NCBI GenBank assembly: GCA_003255025.1
Contig: QANY01004770.1
Span: 3,215,891-3,279,890, forward strand
Source: Datisca glomerata
Taxonomy: Eukaryota > Streptophyta > Magnoliopsida > Cucurbitales > Datiscaceae
Reading direction: 5' to 3'
Length of the DNA: 64,000 bases
Positions 35,247 through 48,840 of the stretch are shown here, piece after piece (position 1 is the stretch's first letter; every line of letters begins with the position of its first letter). The notes under the pieces are model-generated. The model was given only the letters and a program-made list of their open reading frames with translations, was not told where the DNA came from and ran no database searches. Both the position numbers and the translations under genes were made by a program.

Positions 35247-38200
35247 TGTTGATCATAGTCAAAGTGACAATTTTGATGATGACAAATAATATGTTGGAGT
35301 AGTATTCTATTCGGTGTGTAGAAAAATTATCAAGTGAAAATTAATGAATATATGAAGAATTAGTTCGATGCTTCAAGAAAAATTATACATAGTGAACAAA
35401 TATAGAATTTGAGAGGCAATAATACATTTCAAGAAGTCAACAAAGAAGAAAAAGAGTCAAGATCAAGAAGATGATCAGGAATGGATAGGGAATTCATTAA
35501 ACCAGGATAACACTGGGCAAAAGTAATTCAATCAGTGGGAGACTGGCCATGCTGGTTGAAACTGATCACACCGTTGGAAACTTTAAATGAGACTTTCCTT
35601 AATTGTCCAGCTGGTTCTACTGATGGGATCCAACTGGTTGGGCCATATTCTATAATCAGTAAATCTCTTTTGATTAAGGACTGTTGGAACCAGTTCTCCA
35701 GTTTGAACAGTAAATTCAATCCTATAAATACCACATGGCACTTAATTCATCAATACACCTCTTGACATCTCTCCACTCCTCTCTGACATATGCAATAAAT
35801 ATCCTCTCTGACATATTAATACCTAATATTCCGCTAAATCGGTTTGAACAACTCATTCAATCCTGTAGAGCTTTATACTTTTGGTAGACTTGTATCTGAG
35901 CGTTAATTTGAGAAAAATTTTCTAGAGAGAAGCTAGAAAATATTGTGACTATAAAATTAAAATATTTACTCTTTGAGAAAGTGAGTGATTTTGAAAGAGT
36001 TCAAAATCTTGACTGAGCTGTATAGTCAATATTTGATTGGCAGCATAAGTCAATAAGATTTATCAAAGTTCAGTATTCATCCTTAATAAGATTGCAAGAA
36101 AAAAATCTTCAAATGGAATCCTTGGAAAAAGAATAGAGTTTTCTGAACTAAGTAAAAATATTGTATGTCGAATCTCTCTCTACTCTTTATTTTTGTGCAT
36201 AGTTTTATTTCTCGCACTTTTACATTAACGTGCTATTTAGTGTGTGATTCTTAAATTTCACTCATTCATCCAATTCACTCACCTCGTGATTGGTCATACC
36301 TATCCTACAATTGGTAGTAGAGCCTGGTTCTCAAATATATAAAACTTAATTGTCTTGATTGATAACATCCCCTTTCAGTTTTCAACAAAGGCAATCGATT
36401 TTGAAAACTCCATTTTTTGTGGAATAGATTTCAATTTTTGAAAAAATAAAATGAGAATATTTATTCAATCGCTTGATTATAATTTATGAGAAATTGTCGA
36501 AAATGGTCTCTTACGTGCCTAAATAATGAGATTGGACCAAGAACAACAAAATTAAATTGTCTTTAAATGCTCAAGCCATAAATGTTTTATATTGTGTCTT
36601 AAGTATAAATGAATATAATTATACGTACATGAGTGAATCTGCAAAAGACATTTCAATATTAGAAATCACACATGAAGGAAGGAATGAGATTAAAGACTCT
36701 AAGATTAATATTCCTATACATGAATATGAAATGTTTAAGATGCGCGGAATTCAAAGCATTGATGACATGTTTACACATTTCAATAGCAATTTCAATTCTC
36801 TAAAACCTCTTGGTAAGAGCTTTACTAATATTCCTTTGGTGATTAAAGTTCTTAGGTCGTTATCAATGTCATAGGAGAAAAAGTCAATTGCTATTGAAAA
36901 TGTGATAGATCGTAAGACACTTTCACTTGAAGAACTCATCAGATCATATATGACTCAAGAAACAAAGTACATGCAAAGGATGTGGATTATGTAAACGGAG
37001 AAAATCTATTGTTCAAAATCACATCTATTAAGAGTAAAAGTGAAGAGAATACAATGAATCCACTTCACAAAGAAGTCTCGAAAGCTACTCAATAAGAGAG
37101 GTGGCACTTCAAAAAAGAAATCTAAAGAAAAAGAGAAGTTTGATTGACAACGAACATGGAAAAATAATTTATATGCATAATGGCACAAATTGATAAGGTT
37201 AGTAAGCCTAATTTTCATAATAATATTGATTTTTGAGAAATCACATGAAAAATTATATTTTTTGAGTGTGTACTCATTTTGAAATAATCATTTTAAATGC
37301 ATACATTGAGGGGGAGGTTCTTAAAAAGGACATGCAATTCCTTTTTATGATTTCAAAAGGGAAGAAATATAATTTATTGCAAAAGGGAAGAGATATTGAA
37401 TTTGGGAATCTTAAAATTTAGAATTTTTATTGCATATGTTCATGGGGAGAGATAGTGTATAGAAATATTATCAAATGAAAGTTAAAGAAACTAAGAAGAA
37501 TTAATCTAATGCTTCAAGAAACATTCTACACAGTGAACAAGGATAGAATTTGAGACGCCATATGGACCCAATACGCCACAAGAAGTCAACCAAGAAGAAA
37601 AAGGGACAAGACAAGAAGAAGATCAGAACAAACAAGGAAATACATTGAACGGGGACAACATTGGGCAAAACCAATTCAACCGGTCAGAGACTGGTTGAAA
37701 ACAGTTAGATTGATGGATCCTCACAGGTGCACTAGCTCTGCAATTAATGGAGAGTTTCTGTAATTGTCAAACCGGTTAAACTGATGGGATCCAACTGGTT
37801 GGACCAGTTTAAACATTAAATCCAATCCTATAAATACCCCACGGTAATTCATTCTTCAGCACACCTCTTCACATCACTCCACTCGTCTATGATGAATTTT
37901 AGTAGAGTTTTATACTTTTGATAGGCTTATATTATTATCATTGATTTTAGAAAAATATTCTAGAGAGAAGCTAGAAAATATTGCGAGCGAAAAATTGAGT
38001 GATTTACTCTTTGTAAGAGTGAATGGTTTTGTATGATAACAAAATCTCAACCGATTTGCATTGTCAATGTATGATTGGTACCATAAACCAATATGTTTTG
38101 TAAAGGTTTGGTTTTCACCCTTAGGAAGATCACGAGAAAAAAATCTTCAACGGAGGATCCTTGGAGCGTGGAGGTAAGGATATGTTTTCCTAAACCATGT

Positions 38201-38432
38201 AAAAATATCGTGTGTCGAACCTCTCTCTACTCTCTTTATTTTTGCACATACTTTTATTTCTCTCACTTTTACAGTAACTTGTTATTTAAGTTTCTACACT
38301 TATCAATATTTCTACATTGATATTTGATATTTAAATTAAGTGATTTTTATTATTCACCTAAGTGCCTGAATTTTTTAGATTGTACACGTTCACTTAATTC
38401 ACTTCCTCTTGGTTGGCTAATTAGATCCTACA
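35247..38432 (+). mobile_element. Nested copia element, family A, gag-only
   Basis: The element is flanked by perfect 5-bp target duplications ATGAA (35242-35246 and 38433-38437), and joining the flanks restores the reading frame of the host gag. The 5' LTR is 35247-36309, starting TGTTGATCATAG and ending CCTACA. The 3' LTR is about 37456-38432; it lacks the first 68 bp or so and ends GATCCTACA. A primer-binding site (TTGGTAGTAGAGCC) follows at 36311 and purine-rich tracts (GAGGGGGAGG at 37308, GGGGAGAGATAG at 37445) precede the 3' LTR. Only a gag fragment is encoded internally. TATAAATACC motifs mark the promoters (35724, 37830). Confidence 0.9.
36557..36874 (+). pseudogene. Copia gag (UBN2-type) fragment of the nested element
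   Basis: The open stretch includes ITHEGRNEIKDSKINI, YEMFKM, SIDDMFTHFNSNFNSLKPLGK and IKVLRSLSMS, the order of the UBN2 domain of copia gag: heG...vk..ki..L, ye.FkM...E, F..i.n.l..lG, kiLrsLp. A stop follows at 36872 where a full gag would continue to a zinc knuckle. Remaining gag-like frames continue to about 36990. Protease, integrase and polymerase are absent, so the element depended on another for movement. Confidence 0.8.
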
Positions 38433-41400
38433 ATGAAGACTATCATGAATGCTAAGATCTCTTATTAGAGACCACTTGCTGAAAGTCATTTGTTATCTTA
38501 ACAAGATGAAAATCCTAGGTGCTAAAATCGATGCGGGACCTAAATTGATATGGTATTAGCATCTCTATCAAAATCATTCAGCTAGCTCAATATTAAATAT
38601 GTCATGAATAAGCATGAATGAACTTTGTGTTAATGAGGTAACTCTAGATGGAAAAGACTATACTGAAGGCCCCACCTTTCTGAATGTGACGTAAGTTTCT
38701 ACTTCTCTTGGGTCAAAGTCTAAGCCTATGAAGAGAAAGACGAAGGTGTTTCTAAGAAAAAAGAGTTCAAGAAGAATAAAAAGAACAAGGGTAAGAGCAA
38801 GTGTTTCCACTATGGAAAAACTGGTCATTGGAAAGCAAAATTGTGATAGTTTCCTAAAAAAGAAGAGCAAATGTATGCTTCACTGAGTCGTGTTTGGTTG
38901 GTGATTCTACCAGATCTTGGTGTGTAGATTCTACAATCATTAATCACATAGACAATTCTTTACAGGGGTTCTAGAAGACTAGGAGAGTGAGTGAGGGAAA
39001 ACTACAACTTGTTCTTCGGATGGATGAGCGAGTTCCAATAGTCTCTATTGGCGTTGTTACTCTTTATTTTGATGATTTTAGGAGCATAACTTTATTAGAC
39101 TATCTTTATGTACCAAACATTAAGAGAAACTTGATTTCAGTTGCTTGTGTTGGTTTGGAAGGCTTTCATTTCAAATTTTCAAATGTTTTAAAACTTAAGA
39201 ATAAAAAGTATCAAAGTTCTGGTATATTATTTGATGGTTTATATTTTCTTACTCCTGAAAGGTCAATGTTGCATGATACTAAAATAGATAATAGTCCATA
39301 TAGTGAACCTAAAAGAAGAAAGATTTCTCATGCTAACAAGGATCCAAACACTAGTAAGAGATGGACCTCTTAGCTCTTTGAGCATAGAGCCCTTACCAGT
39401 CTTTGAATCATATATAGAAAGTAAAGTGACCAAAATGCTCTTTAAGGTTAAAGGACATAGAGCTTCAGAGCCGTTGGAGTTAGTGCGTACCGACGTATGT
39501 AGACCAATGAATGTCCAAGTTAGAGGTGGCTATAAGTATTTCGTGACTTTCACAGATTATAAGTCTAGATACACTTTTTGATGCAACGTAAATTTGAAAA
39601 CCTTTGAGAATTCAAAGAGATTATAGCAGAAATAAAAAAAACATTATATTAAGAGATCAAATGTCTCTTATCAGATCGAAGAGGTTAACATCTCCCTGTG
39701 AAATTCATGGACTATTTTTTTTAGAATGGGATTACATTTTAGCTCACTACAGTTGAGACTCTCCAGTAGATTGGTGTAGTTGAGAGAAGAAACATAACTC
39801 TCTTAAACATGATGAGAACTATGATGAGTTATTCTACTCTTCGTCATTATTTTTTGGGATATGCCCTACAATCTGCTGCATATATTCTTAATCTAGTTCC
39901 TTCTAAAGTAGTATACGGGACACTACTATAGTTATCCAATTGATGTAAACCTAGTTTACGCCATCTCCATATTTGGGGATGTCCAACATAAGTGCTAAGG
40001 GAGAATAGTGATAAATTGGAACCTAGATCAAAGGTATGTGTTTTCGTTGGGTATGCAAAAGGAACAAGAGGATTCTTATTTTATAGTATTGGGGATAAGA
40101 AATTATTTGTTAGCACAAATGTTGTCTTCTTAGAGGATACCTATATTATGAACTTTAGGTCTAACAGCAGTATTTTTCTAAATGAGTTAGATGATACTAA
40201 CATTGGTGTGCAAGATCAGCCAGAAGAAATATATGGAGGTTAATAAGAGAGGTTAAGCGAGGAAATAAAAAATGAAATACTACCTAGAACTACACAGCCA
40301 TGGCGTAGTGGGAGAGAATCAGATCCATCTAAGAGATACATGTTCTTGGGAGAGACTCACGATTTTTTTCATAGAAGAACATGACACAACAATTGGAATT
40401 ACAATGGGGCTATGAAGGATGTTGATGCTGATCATTGACAAAAGATAATGGAATATATGATGGATTCTATGTATTGCAACAAATAATAGAAGCTTGTACA
40501 GGCACTTGGAGGGGTTATCGATTGGGTGCAAGTGGGTTTACAAGTGAAAATGGCTAATAAATGGGAAGGTGAAAACCCTCAAAGCTGGGCTTGTTGTAAA
40601 AGATTATACTCAGAAAATGAGGACATTTTTTTTGGCAGCCATGCTTAAGTCTATAAGGATATTATTTCCCATTGCGACTCATCTTAATTTTTAAATTTGG
40701 CAAACGGGTGTTAAAACTGCATTTCTTAATTGAAATCTTTAAAAGAATGTCTTTATGTCTCAACCTGAGGGTTTTATCACTTAGGTCCAGAAGAACATTG
40801 GCTCCAAGTTACATAGGTTCATTTATAGACTTGAGCATCCATTGATATCATGGAACATCAAATTCGATCAAGCTACCAAGTCTTGTGGTTTTGATTAGAA
40901 TCCAGATGTACCATGTGTGTAGAATAGAACAGAAGGAGGCATAGTAGTTTTCCTAAATCTTTACGTAGACAACATTCTTCTCCTTGTGAATGATGTAAGA
41001 TTAATGTCGAACATAAAGTTTTGGTTGTCAGATAAGTCTGATATGAAGGACCTCGAATAAGCATCATGTATCCTTGGGATTAAGAGGTTCACAATGAAAG
41101 ATTCTAAGAAAGTTCTGCTTACCTATCAGATATAGAATTTGTCCATCCAAGGATCAGAGCCCTAAGACACAAGATGATGTAGATTACATGAAAATAGTTC
41201 CCTATGCATCTACAGTGGGATCTTATGTATGCTATGTTGTGTACTAGACCAGATATTTGCTTTACAGTAGGCATGGCCAGTAGATATCAATCAAAAGTCA
41301 GAAGATAACATTCGATAGCCATAAATCATATACTTAAGTATCTTATGAGAATGAGTGATTATATACTTGTCTATCATAGTGAGAGTCTCATACCAGTTTG

Positions 41401-41800
41401 GGTATACAGATTCAAATTTTCAATCAGACAGAGATTTTAGGAAGTCAACATCGAGTTATCTGTTTTCTTTAGGAGGAGGAGCGATTAGTTGGAGGACTGT
41501 AAGATAAAACTATACCGCAAACTCAACCATGGAAGCTGGATATGTAGCTGCTTCAAAAGCTGCAAAGGAAGAAGTCCGATGATGAAAGTTTCTAGTAGAG
41601 TTAGAGATTGACATGATAAATAGAATTCCAATCAAAATTATTGTGGTAATACACGAGCAATCGTGTAACTAAAGAACCTCCAAACCATCGAGAAGACAAG
41701 CACATTGAGCGATTTATTTGAATAATCATAAAAGACTTATTCTTATGATACGTGCAACACATTCTTCAAAAAATTCTACAAGCATAATAGTATATGGTTT

Positions 41801-44200
41801 ATGAAACCTATGGAGTTTAACTCATAGGAACAAGATATTAAACCAAGAGTTCTTTTGATTTGTAGATAGTTATTTTTCACAGTCTAGTGAAGCTGGACAC
41901 TTTATTTAGAAAGACTATAGTTCACACACTAACTCTATCATATAGAGTGACTTACATTGATCACTACGTGGACTACGCTGTGAATGTGCTAATGCATTTG
42001 GAATCCATTTAAAGGACTGATGAGTTTGACTTTCTAGTAAAAATATTATGTTAAGAAAATCATAATTCATTGCTATTATATTATAAGTACTCTTAATCTT
42101 GAGAGATTTATGAACTCATATTTATTGGCTCAGTTGTTTTGATCTACTATGGTTGAGATTTTATGAGTCAATATATCTGTATCCTGGATGACTGAGTTGT
42201 TAGATAATGAGGAGCCATAGATTCTCAATAAATAAAATCCATAGACACTTTTAAGTAAGTGACATAATATCCCTTGACAGAATATATTTATGTGATTTTA
42301 GCAATCTAAGTATGTACATCTCTCATAGAGTATTAGAGATTTAATAATTTTACTTGATGCATCAAGTATGTAAATTATCATAGTTTTATCAGTAGAACAA
42401 GATTTTAAACTCAAGGGTGTATATATTAGTTAGTTAGCACTTTATCTAATTACGAATGGCGCTATATTATGGAGGGGCAATGCATAATAAGTACTAGGGA
42501 GAGGATAATTACATTGAGTATATAAATACGATTGGAGCTCAATTACAATTTCATAATAGAATTATTCGTAATCAATAAGTAATGAATCAGATCATGGGTT
42601 TAGTCAGTGGAGTTTATTAATTATTTATCCATGAGTATTTTTTTCCTTATGATCCTCGAGCTAGCCTATAGATTATAGGTATTGCCATGACCGGTAATTA
42701 ATAGGTATGACATCAATGCCTAGCGGACAACCACTCAGTCTTCTTTTCTTGACTGCCCACACACTCATTGATAATTGGCGATTCGAGGAATAACAAGGAA
42801 GATGACAATGTGAATACATGAGTGTTCTAAACGACAATACGCTGTGGACATAGTGGCGACGAACATAGTGACAACGTAAGGTAGTGCATAGATCAAGGGA
42901 TGATTCGTGTATTGAGGAGAAAATATTGACGTGGAAAAATCTTTCATTTTTTATATCCACACGTCAAAAGGTATAATCCCTAAACTCATTTATAACATAG
43001 ATTAGGTTAATTGACAAACAAATTTTAAGATTGGGACAATTTTTTCTATATGAAATCCCGTTAGAAATCCCAAGGTTCATTATACTTGACGATCAGACTA
43101 GTGGGGGAGAAGACGACTGAAACCCTACTGAGACTCTACCAAAAATGTTGTAAGGCAGGTAGGCGTACATTTTGAACATCACCAAGCATGATTAAATAAT
43201 TAACTTAGGATTGATCAAGAAGCGGTTATATTCATGTATGCTTAAGGTTAAGGATGAGCGTGAAAGCATGATTAGAGCCAACATCTTAGAAGCATGGCAA
43301 GGGCTAGTCATCGACCGTTCAAGTATTATTAGATGTATGCTTAGGGCTAAGCATATCATGAAATATATTAGTAGGGTTAAAGTTAACTATCATTCACTTT
43401 GCTTGCATGATTAGGTAAATGCAATCAAGCCGTTAATCCTAGAGCTAGGGATACCATCACTAAGACAAGTAAAAGATATTAGTAATCTTAGGGCTAAGAT
43501 GAATAATCGAACCAATATCACTCCAAGTAGGATAATAAACCGACCTCAAGAAAGGTTCAAAATAATTCATCCTTCATAATTAATCCCAGAGTTAGGGTTA
43601 ACTAAATCAGTAATGGTAATTAACCAAAATTTAGATTAAAGAAAGTATCACACTTACACAATCTAAACTTAGGTTAATAAATGAGCATAATGAACATTCA
43701 GGTTAGGTTTAAGATTATAGTTATCCAACAAGTGATCAACACTTAAGCCAGCAACCCTAGTGATCGGAGTACCCAATGGTGCTAACACATTCTCTCAGTA
43801 CAAGCAAACCACTTATATATTCTGTAGGAGTAGTCAAGACCTCTGTTAATGAATGCATGTATTATACATGTATTTTTAGTTTACATTTTTTACCCTTCCA
43901 GGTATTGTAATAAAAATATGGATTAATACGCATTTTTTTAGATTAAAGCCATACAATTCACGTATAATATGGGGACGTATTATACAGGGTGAATTCACCA
44001 AGATGCCGGCTGATGTACATCACTTCCTTGGTGAGAACGCAACAGTAGATCTTCCTTAACCTCACTTAACTTCTCTCTCTCTCTCTAGTCTCTTCTCTTC
44101 TTCTTCAGAATCAATGTGGTCACTGCCATTGGTGAAGGTTATGGTCTTCTCTCCATTAACCCACTAAATTATGGTGGAACTTAAAAGTAATCGGGTGATA
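41801..44200. other. No recognised gene
   Basis: 41801-42660 may be 3' non-coding DNA of the copia element. 42660-44200 contains short open frames on both strands without recognisable motifs and several AGGGTTAA or AGGGCTAA motifs between 43230 and 43720. Confidence 0.4.
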
Positions 44201-44201
44201 G

Positions 44202-44254
44202 TTCTCTCTCTCTATCTCTCTCTCTCTCTCTCTCTCACTCTCTTTCTCTCTCTC
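44202..44254. repeat. (CT)n microsatellite, imperfect
   Basis: A run of CT dinucleotides with a few interruptions, in a wider pyrimidine-rich region (44065-44330). Confidence 0.9.
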
Positions 44255-44756
44255 ACGAGTGTTCTTCACTTCTCCCTCACTGGTTCTGCTCATCCATTGT
44301 GGTATCTCTCTCTGTCTCTCTTGCTTTGAAATTGTGTATCTGTCTTTGCTCTTAAATTTTGTATTCTTTGAAATTGTATATTCTCTCTCATTTAATTGAA
44401 CGCTCTAAAAATATGAATTATGTTCCTTGTAATTATAACTTGACAACATTTGGTTAGGACATAATAATGTTTTTAGGCTAAAGTTGAATAGCATTATACG
44501 AATTACTACTCTATCTCGATTCTGGAATTTTAGGAACTCAATTTGGGTAATTTAGGGTTTTTTTTCTAGATTTTAATTGTGCCCTGAATTGAACATGGTT
44601 TCTTCTGAATGTTGATTCAAAATTTGGTTTCTGTTAATTTGAATTTGATTTATGTTGGTTTTGAATTTGAGTTAGTTGATTCTGAATGGTATGAATTTCG
44701 ATTGTACTTAGATTTTATCGATTCTAATTTAGAATTTTTGAATTTGGATTATCACG

Positions 44757-46727
44757 GTGAGGAAAAAGGATAAGTTTTGAGATTATGTTGAATAGTTAAA
44801 TAATCATTTCAAGTGTCAATTTTGTGAGAGAGTTTTTGCTAGAGGGATTTCTAGAGTAAGTGGTCGTGATATTCTTATATATAGTAAAGTACCAGAGGAG
44901 TTTCAAGTTGAGGCATTTTTTTAATTGGAGAATCAAGTTCTTGGGAGAATAGGAAAACTTACACGGTTAATGAAAGTAATAAATGATTGAACACTTTCTC
45001 TTTGGGTCTATCTAACTTGATTCAAACCACAGTCCCAGAATTCTCTTCTAGGGAAGAGAAGAGCAATGTTGACAAAAGCAATTGCTGAGTTCTTCATCAT
45101 GAACAACATAGCCTTTAATGTTAGTCATTTTGTGACATGAGTAAATCTTTAGGTATTTTTGGTGGTGGTTGTACTCTACCTAGTTACTCAACGCTTCGAA
45201 CTAAGTTAATACCTGAGGCAAGAACAAATGTGGAGACTTACGTTGCATGTGTAAAAAAATCATGGATTAGTATAGGTTGTACTATTATGTCAGATTCATG
45301 GACATACATAAGAAGGTGATCACGTGTCAATGTTATTGCTAGCTCACCGTTAGGAGCCATTTTTTGAAATAATTTGAATGCTCATATGATAGATTGACTG
45401 GTGAGTATCTTTATAACATTCTCTCTTCTGTCTTTGATGAAATTGGCTTAGAACATGTTGTGTAAATAGTTGCATATGATGCCTCAGATTCTACTAGTTT
45501 CATGCTTAAAGGAAAATATCCTCGTTTATACATCACTAAATAAGTAGCCATGGTATTAATTTGTTGTTGAAATATCATTATAATCAAATTGAGAGGGTAA
45601 AGAGTGTAATTGATGATGCGAGAAAAATAATAGATAACATGTATAAGCATCATATGGTGTTGTAATTGATGAGAAAATATACAGATAGTAAGAAGTTAAA
45701 ATTTTCATGTAAGATTAGGCTTGCTTCGAATTTTTTATGCTTCAATGGATAATTGATCTTGAAAACAATTTGAGAATTTTTGTTGCATCTTTTGAATGGA
45801 GAGGCTTGAATTTTACTAAAACTGTACACGCTAAGGAAGTGACTTCAATAATTCAGAATGAGTCTTTCTGGGTGAATGCCAAATATTATGTGAACGTTGT
45901 TAATCCCTCGGTGAGAGTTCTTTGTTTAATAGATGGTGATGGATCTACATCAAGATATTTATATGATAGTATGGAGAGGTGAGAGAAGCGCTTGATTAAT
46001 ATTGTTTAGAAGATCCATCTCGTTATTCTCTTATGATGAAAATATTTTAGCAGAGAAGAGAGAAGAACATGCTCTATAAGGTACATGCTACTGCTGCATT
46101 TCTTAATCTAGCTTACATGGTCAGTGAGAAATACAAAGAAGATAACATTGAGATTAAAGAAGGGGTTGAATATCTTGTTCAACAGTTGGGTTGGTTAGAT
46201 GAAAGAGATCAACTAGTAACTGAACTGGTTAAATACCATTTGAAGTTTCCACTATTATTCAATTGTACGATCACTGCTATGATAAACACCAGCCATCATC
46301 GTAAGTATTTCTTCGTTTTGACTTAGATTTTGACATGTCTTATGTGAATTTCATTTCTAATATATATATATATAGTTATAGGTGTTTGGTGGCAGCTTAA
46401 TGGTTCCATTTTCCTTGTGTTGCAAAAGATTGCAATTAGACTTTTTAGTCAACCATGTAGCTCGTCAGCTTGTGAAGGAAATTAGAGTGCATGGGAAGCA
46501 GCTCAAACGAAAAAGAGAAATAGATTGGCACCGACAATGTCGGACGAATTGGTGTATGTAAAAAAGAACTATTTGATTATGGCTACTTACAAAGATTATG
46601 ATGTAAGTGATATGTCGCATATTGATCTTTCGAAGATCAATCCATTTGTTCAAGAAGGGTTTGAATAAGGACCAGAGTGTTTGGATGAGAGTGAAACTTT
46701 AGATGACACGAGTTTGTGTAACTTTTG
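44757..46727 (+). pseudogene. hAT-family transposase with BED finger and DUF659
   Basis: The N-terminal part reads FKCQFCERVFARGISR, a BED zinc finger start (C-x2-C), but the usual H-x-H pair is missing because the sequence jumps to VSGRDIL and KVPEEFQVE. A DUF659 block follows at about 45080-45450: AIAEFFIMNNIAFNVSHF, CTLPSYSTLRTKLIPEA, WISIGCTIMSDSW and SPLGAIF. Then come WIIDLENNLRIFVASFEWRG and FWVNAKYYVNVVNPSVRVL at about 45740-45930, and HATAAFLNLAY at 46084. A possible intron lies at about 46299-46379 (GTAAGT...TTATAG). The C-terminal hAT dimerisation region follows: VWWQLNGS, IAIRLFSQPCSSSACEGN, KKRNRL and DELVYVKKN. Stops and frame changes occur throughout. Terminal repeats were not found. 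Pararetrovirus DNA begins about 75 bp after the end. Confidence 0.85.
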
Positions 46728-46802
46728 AGCTTCTTCGAACCTCATATGAGTCTTGGGCCCATTTTGATTATACTTTACCGTCAAACGATTCCATTAGTTG
46801 AT

Positions 46803-46985
46803 CATTTTTATAAAAAATTTCTTTAACAAATTGATTGCAAATCTGCAAAACATGTTTTGATATTGCTTCCAAACAAAGTTTTGCCAGCTAACAGTCCATT
46901 TTTAGCATTTTTTATTCAATATTTAATTTATTCAAGAGATTAATAATCTAATTTCTGGCTTCCTTACTTGTAAATTTTTGTAGGA
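46803..46985 (+). pseudogene. Pararetrovirus RNase H C-terminal fragment, plus-strand copy
   Basis: The plus strand reads KKFL then IDCKSAKHVL, matching the RNase H end of the minus-strand copy at 53500-53330 (which has LLKIDCKSAKHVLEK). The last part is frame-shifted and ends near a LT.KFL tail. It marks the left edge of the virus-derived cluster, next to the hAT pseudogene. Confidence 0.75.
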
Positions 46986-46989
46986 AATC

Positions 46990-48840
46990 ATTTCAAGATT
47001 CTGCCATGACAGAATTTGAAAATTCTGACCTACTAGAATATGGGAAGATAAAACCCAAAATACTCAATCAAAATTCATTTAAAGTCAAAAGATTCAATGT
47101 AGAGTAGCCGAATTTTGCACAAAATTCCCATTCATTAATTATGGCCATAATGGATTTGAATATCTAAGAAATGCATGGATTGATGAATTGGATAAAATTT
47201 TGGAAGAAGTTTGGTTGAAGCATGACTTCAATGCAACACTAATCCAATGGTAAGACAAAATGTGGAAAAATAGGTTTTCACAAGGTTAATGAAATATATT
47301 ATGATAACAGAAAAATTCTAACTGTGAACCTATTGGGACAAGTAGTTTTTAAAATTAAATTTTCAGACAAAACAACCAAAGAATTTTTATACTAGAAGGA
47401 ATTTTCTTCATCATTCCTGATAAATTTCAAAAAAGTCATAGGCATGGTGTGGAATCCTTAATCAAAAGATTCAGTATCACTTTCAAAAATCATGTTAGAA
47501 TGATAAATGGTTCGATTATAGAAGAGTCTTCGACTCCATAATTGGCCCTTAAGGCCCAAATAAAAGAGGAGTTTTCTACTCCTAACCAGGCTCAGTTAAC
47601 AATACTTAGGTCCATCAAACCCAATTACCAATCAGCCTTGGTCAACCAATTTGACCCTTTCTCAATTTCTTAACCTTTCAATGCCCAATCATTCAATCAA
47701 CCAATTACAAAATACAACAAATCATCTTCTTATTTCGAAAAAATGCCCAGCAAAAATCTCTTTCATATTGAGCCTTCATTTGCTCATTTGAAAGGTCTTG
47801 TTCAAATTGAAAAGGCCCATTGTCTTTCTGATTTCTACTTTGTCCCTGGCAACAGAGACAAAAATCTCAGTTTCTACAGAAACATTCTCTTAGAAACTAA
47901 ATCCATAAATATCAGCCCAATAAAAAATCCTGAAGGAATGATCCTCTATCATTCCTTCTATATTCTCAAAATCATAACCATGGAGGATTAGAAAGTCCAT
48001 CCTTTAAGTGTAAGAATTCTTTTAAATAAAAAATAATATAATTATTTTGACTATATGATACTTGGCACATGATTTTCCTTCATCAAAATAGTGATTTTCC
48101 CATTCGTGGTTTTTAAATTTTGATAAAAATTTCAAAACTAGTTTCTCAAATTGGTTCTTAAGGTGGTGGTCCATTCATGGTCCTGTCTTAGAAATTTTTC
48201 CAATTGATTTACAACAATATTTGAATTTGTTTTTAAAGGTTTACAAGCCCTCACCAATTGAGGCCACATTTCTCCCAAATACTTTATTTTTCAAACAAAT
48301 ACAAAATACATGGGTCCTAAAGTGGCAATACTCAATTGTAGATGGAGTCCTCACCAGACAATATTATGTTAAATGGTGGGATAAATTTAATACCCAGAAT
48401 ATAATTGCCTCCATCAACCATGAATTTGCAAACGTCCATCCTAGCTTAAAATTGGCAAACCCTTTTGCCCAGACTCCATTAAAAATTAATGAGCCCATGA
48501 ACCCAGATCCACAAAGTAAACCATCCAGTTTAAATTCATCCAAAGAATCCAAACTCTATTCAAAGGGAAAATCAGAGGTCACAAAACCCAAATCAAATTG
48601 AAGCAAGTATTAATCCAAAAAATACTTCTCTTTTTGGAAGACAATAATTCTGACTTTGAATTATCTATATAGTCAAATTAAACCAAATATCCAAAGAGGC
48701 CAATCATCAAAGGCTTCCCATCAGCAATTGAAAGATAAAAATAGACAGAAAGGTCGCATCTTACCACGATGGGTCTATGATACATTTTAAGACTCTCAGG
48801 ACCCATTTGATGACTTTAATCTCAATAATGATGAATAAAT
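46990..48840 (+). pseudogene. Pararetrovirus second ORF, plus-strand copy
   Basis: This region lies directly downstream of RNase H, the place of the second ORF in florendovirus-like genomes. Its product has no assigned function. Recognisable stretches are FHKVNEIYYDNRKILTVNLL and GQVVFKIKFSD (about 47270-47390), ALKAQIKEEF near 47550, QPITKYNKSSSYF near 47700, SKNLFHIEPSFAHLKG (47746) and VLKWQYSIVDG (48315) followed by YVKWWDKFN. A parallel minus-strand copy at 53300-51965 shares most of this but lacks about 500 bp of the first part. Several stops and shifts break it. It ends DPFDDFNLNNDE near 48835. Confidence 0.7.

Larger units (their letters stand above)
34905..41800 (+). pseudogene. Degenerate Ty1-copia gag-pol, split by a nested element
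   Basis: Gag starts near 34905 (KPDGTNYVNWKHNL) and is cut at 35246 by a nested copia element, resuming at 38438 with MKTIMNAKISY. The zinc knuckle near 38800 reads CFHYGKTGHWK, with one cysteine lost. Protease follows (CVDSTIINHIDNSLQG). Later blocks are pre-integrase and integrase (LVRTDVCRPMN, YKYFVTFTDYKSRYTF at 39470-39580; CVFVGYAKGTRGFLFY near 40050), reverse transcriptase with MSQPEGF and YVDN instead of YVDD (40590-41100), and RNase H (41380-41700) with GYTDSNFQSDRDFRKSTSS and EDKHIERF. Many stops and frame changes are present. Its own LTRs were not delimited; 41800-42660 may hold 3' non-coding sequence. Confidence 0.85.

Noticed and set aside
43200..43720. Repeated AGGGTTAA and AGGGCTAA motifs, possible telomere-like DNA
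   Set aside because: Spacing is irregular and no run of the plant telomere unit TTTAGGG is present.
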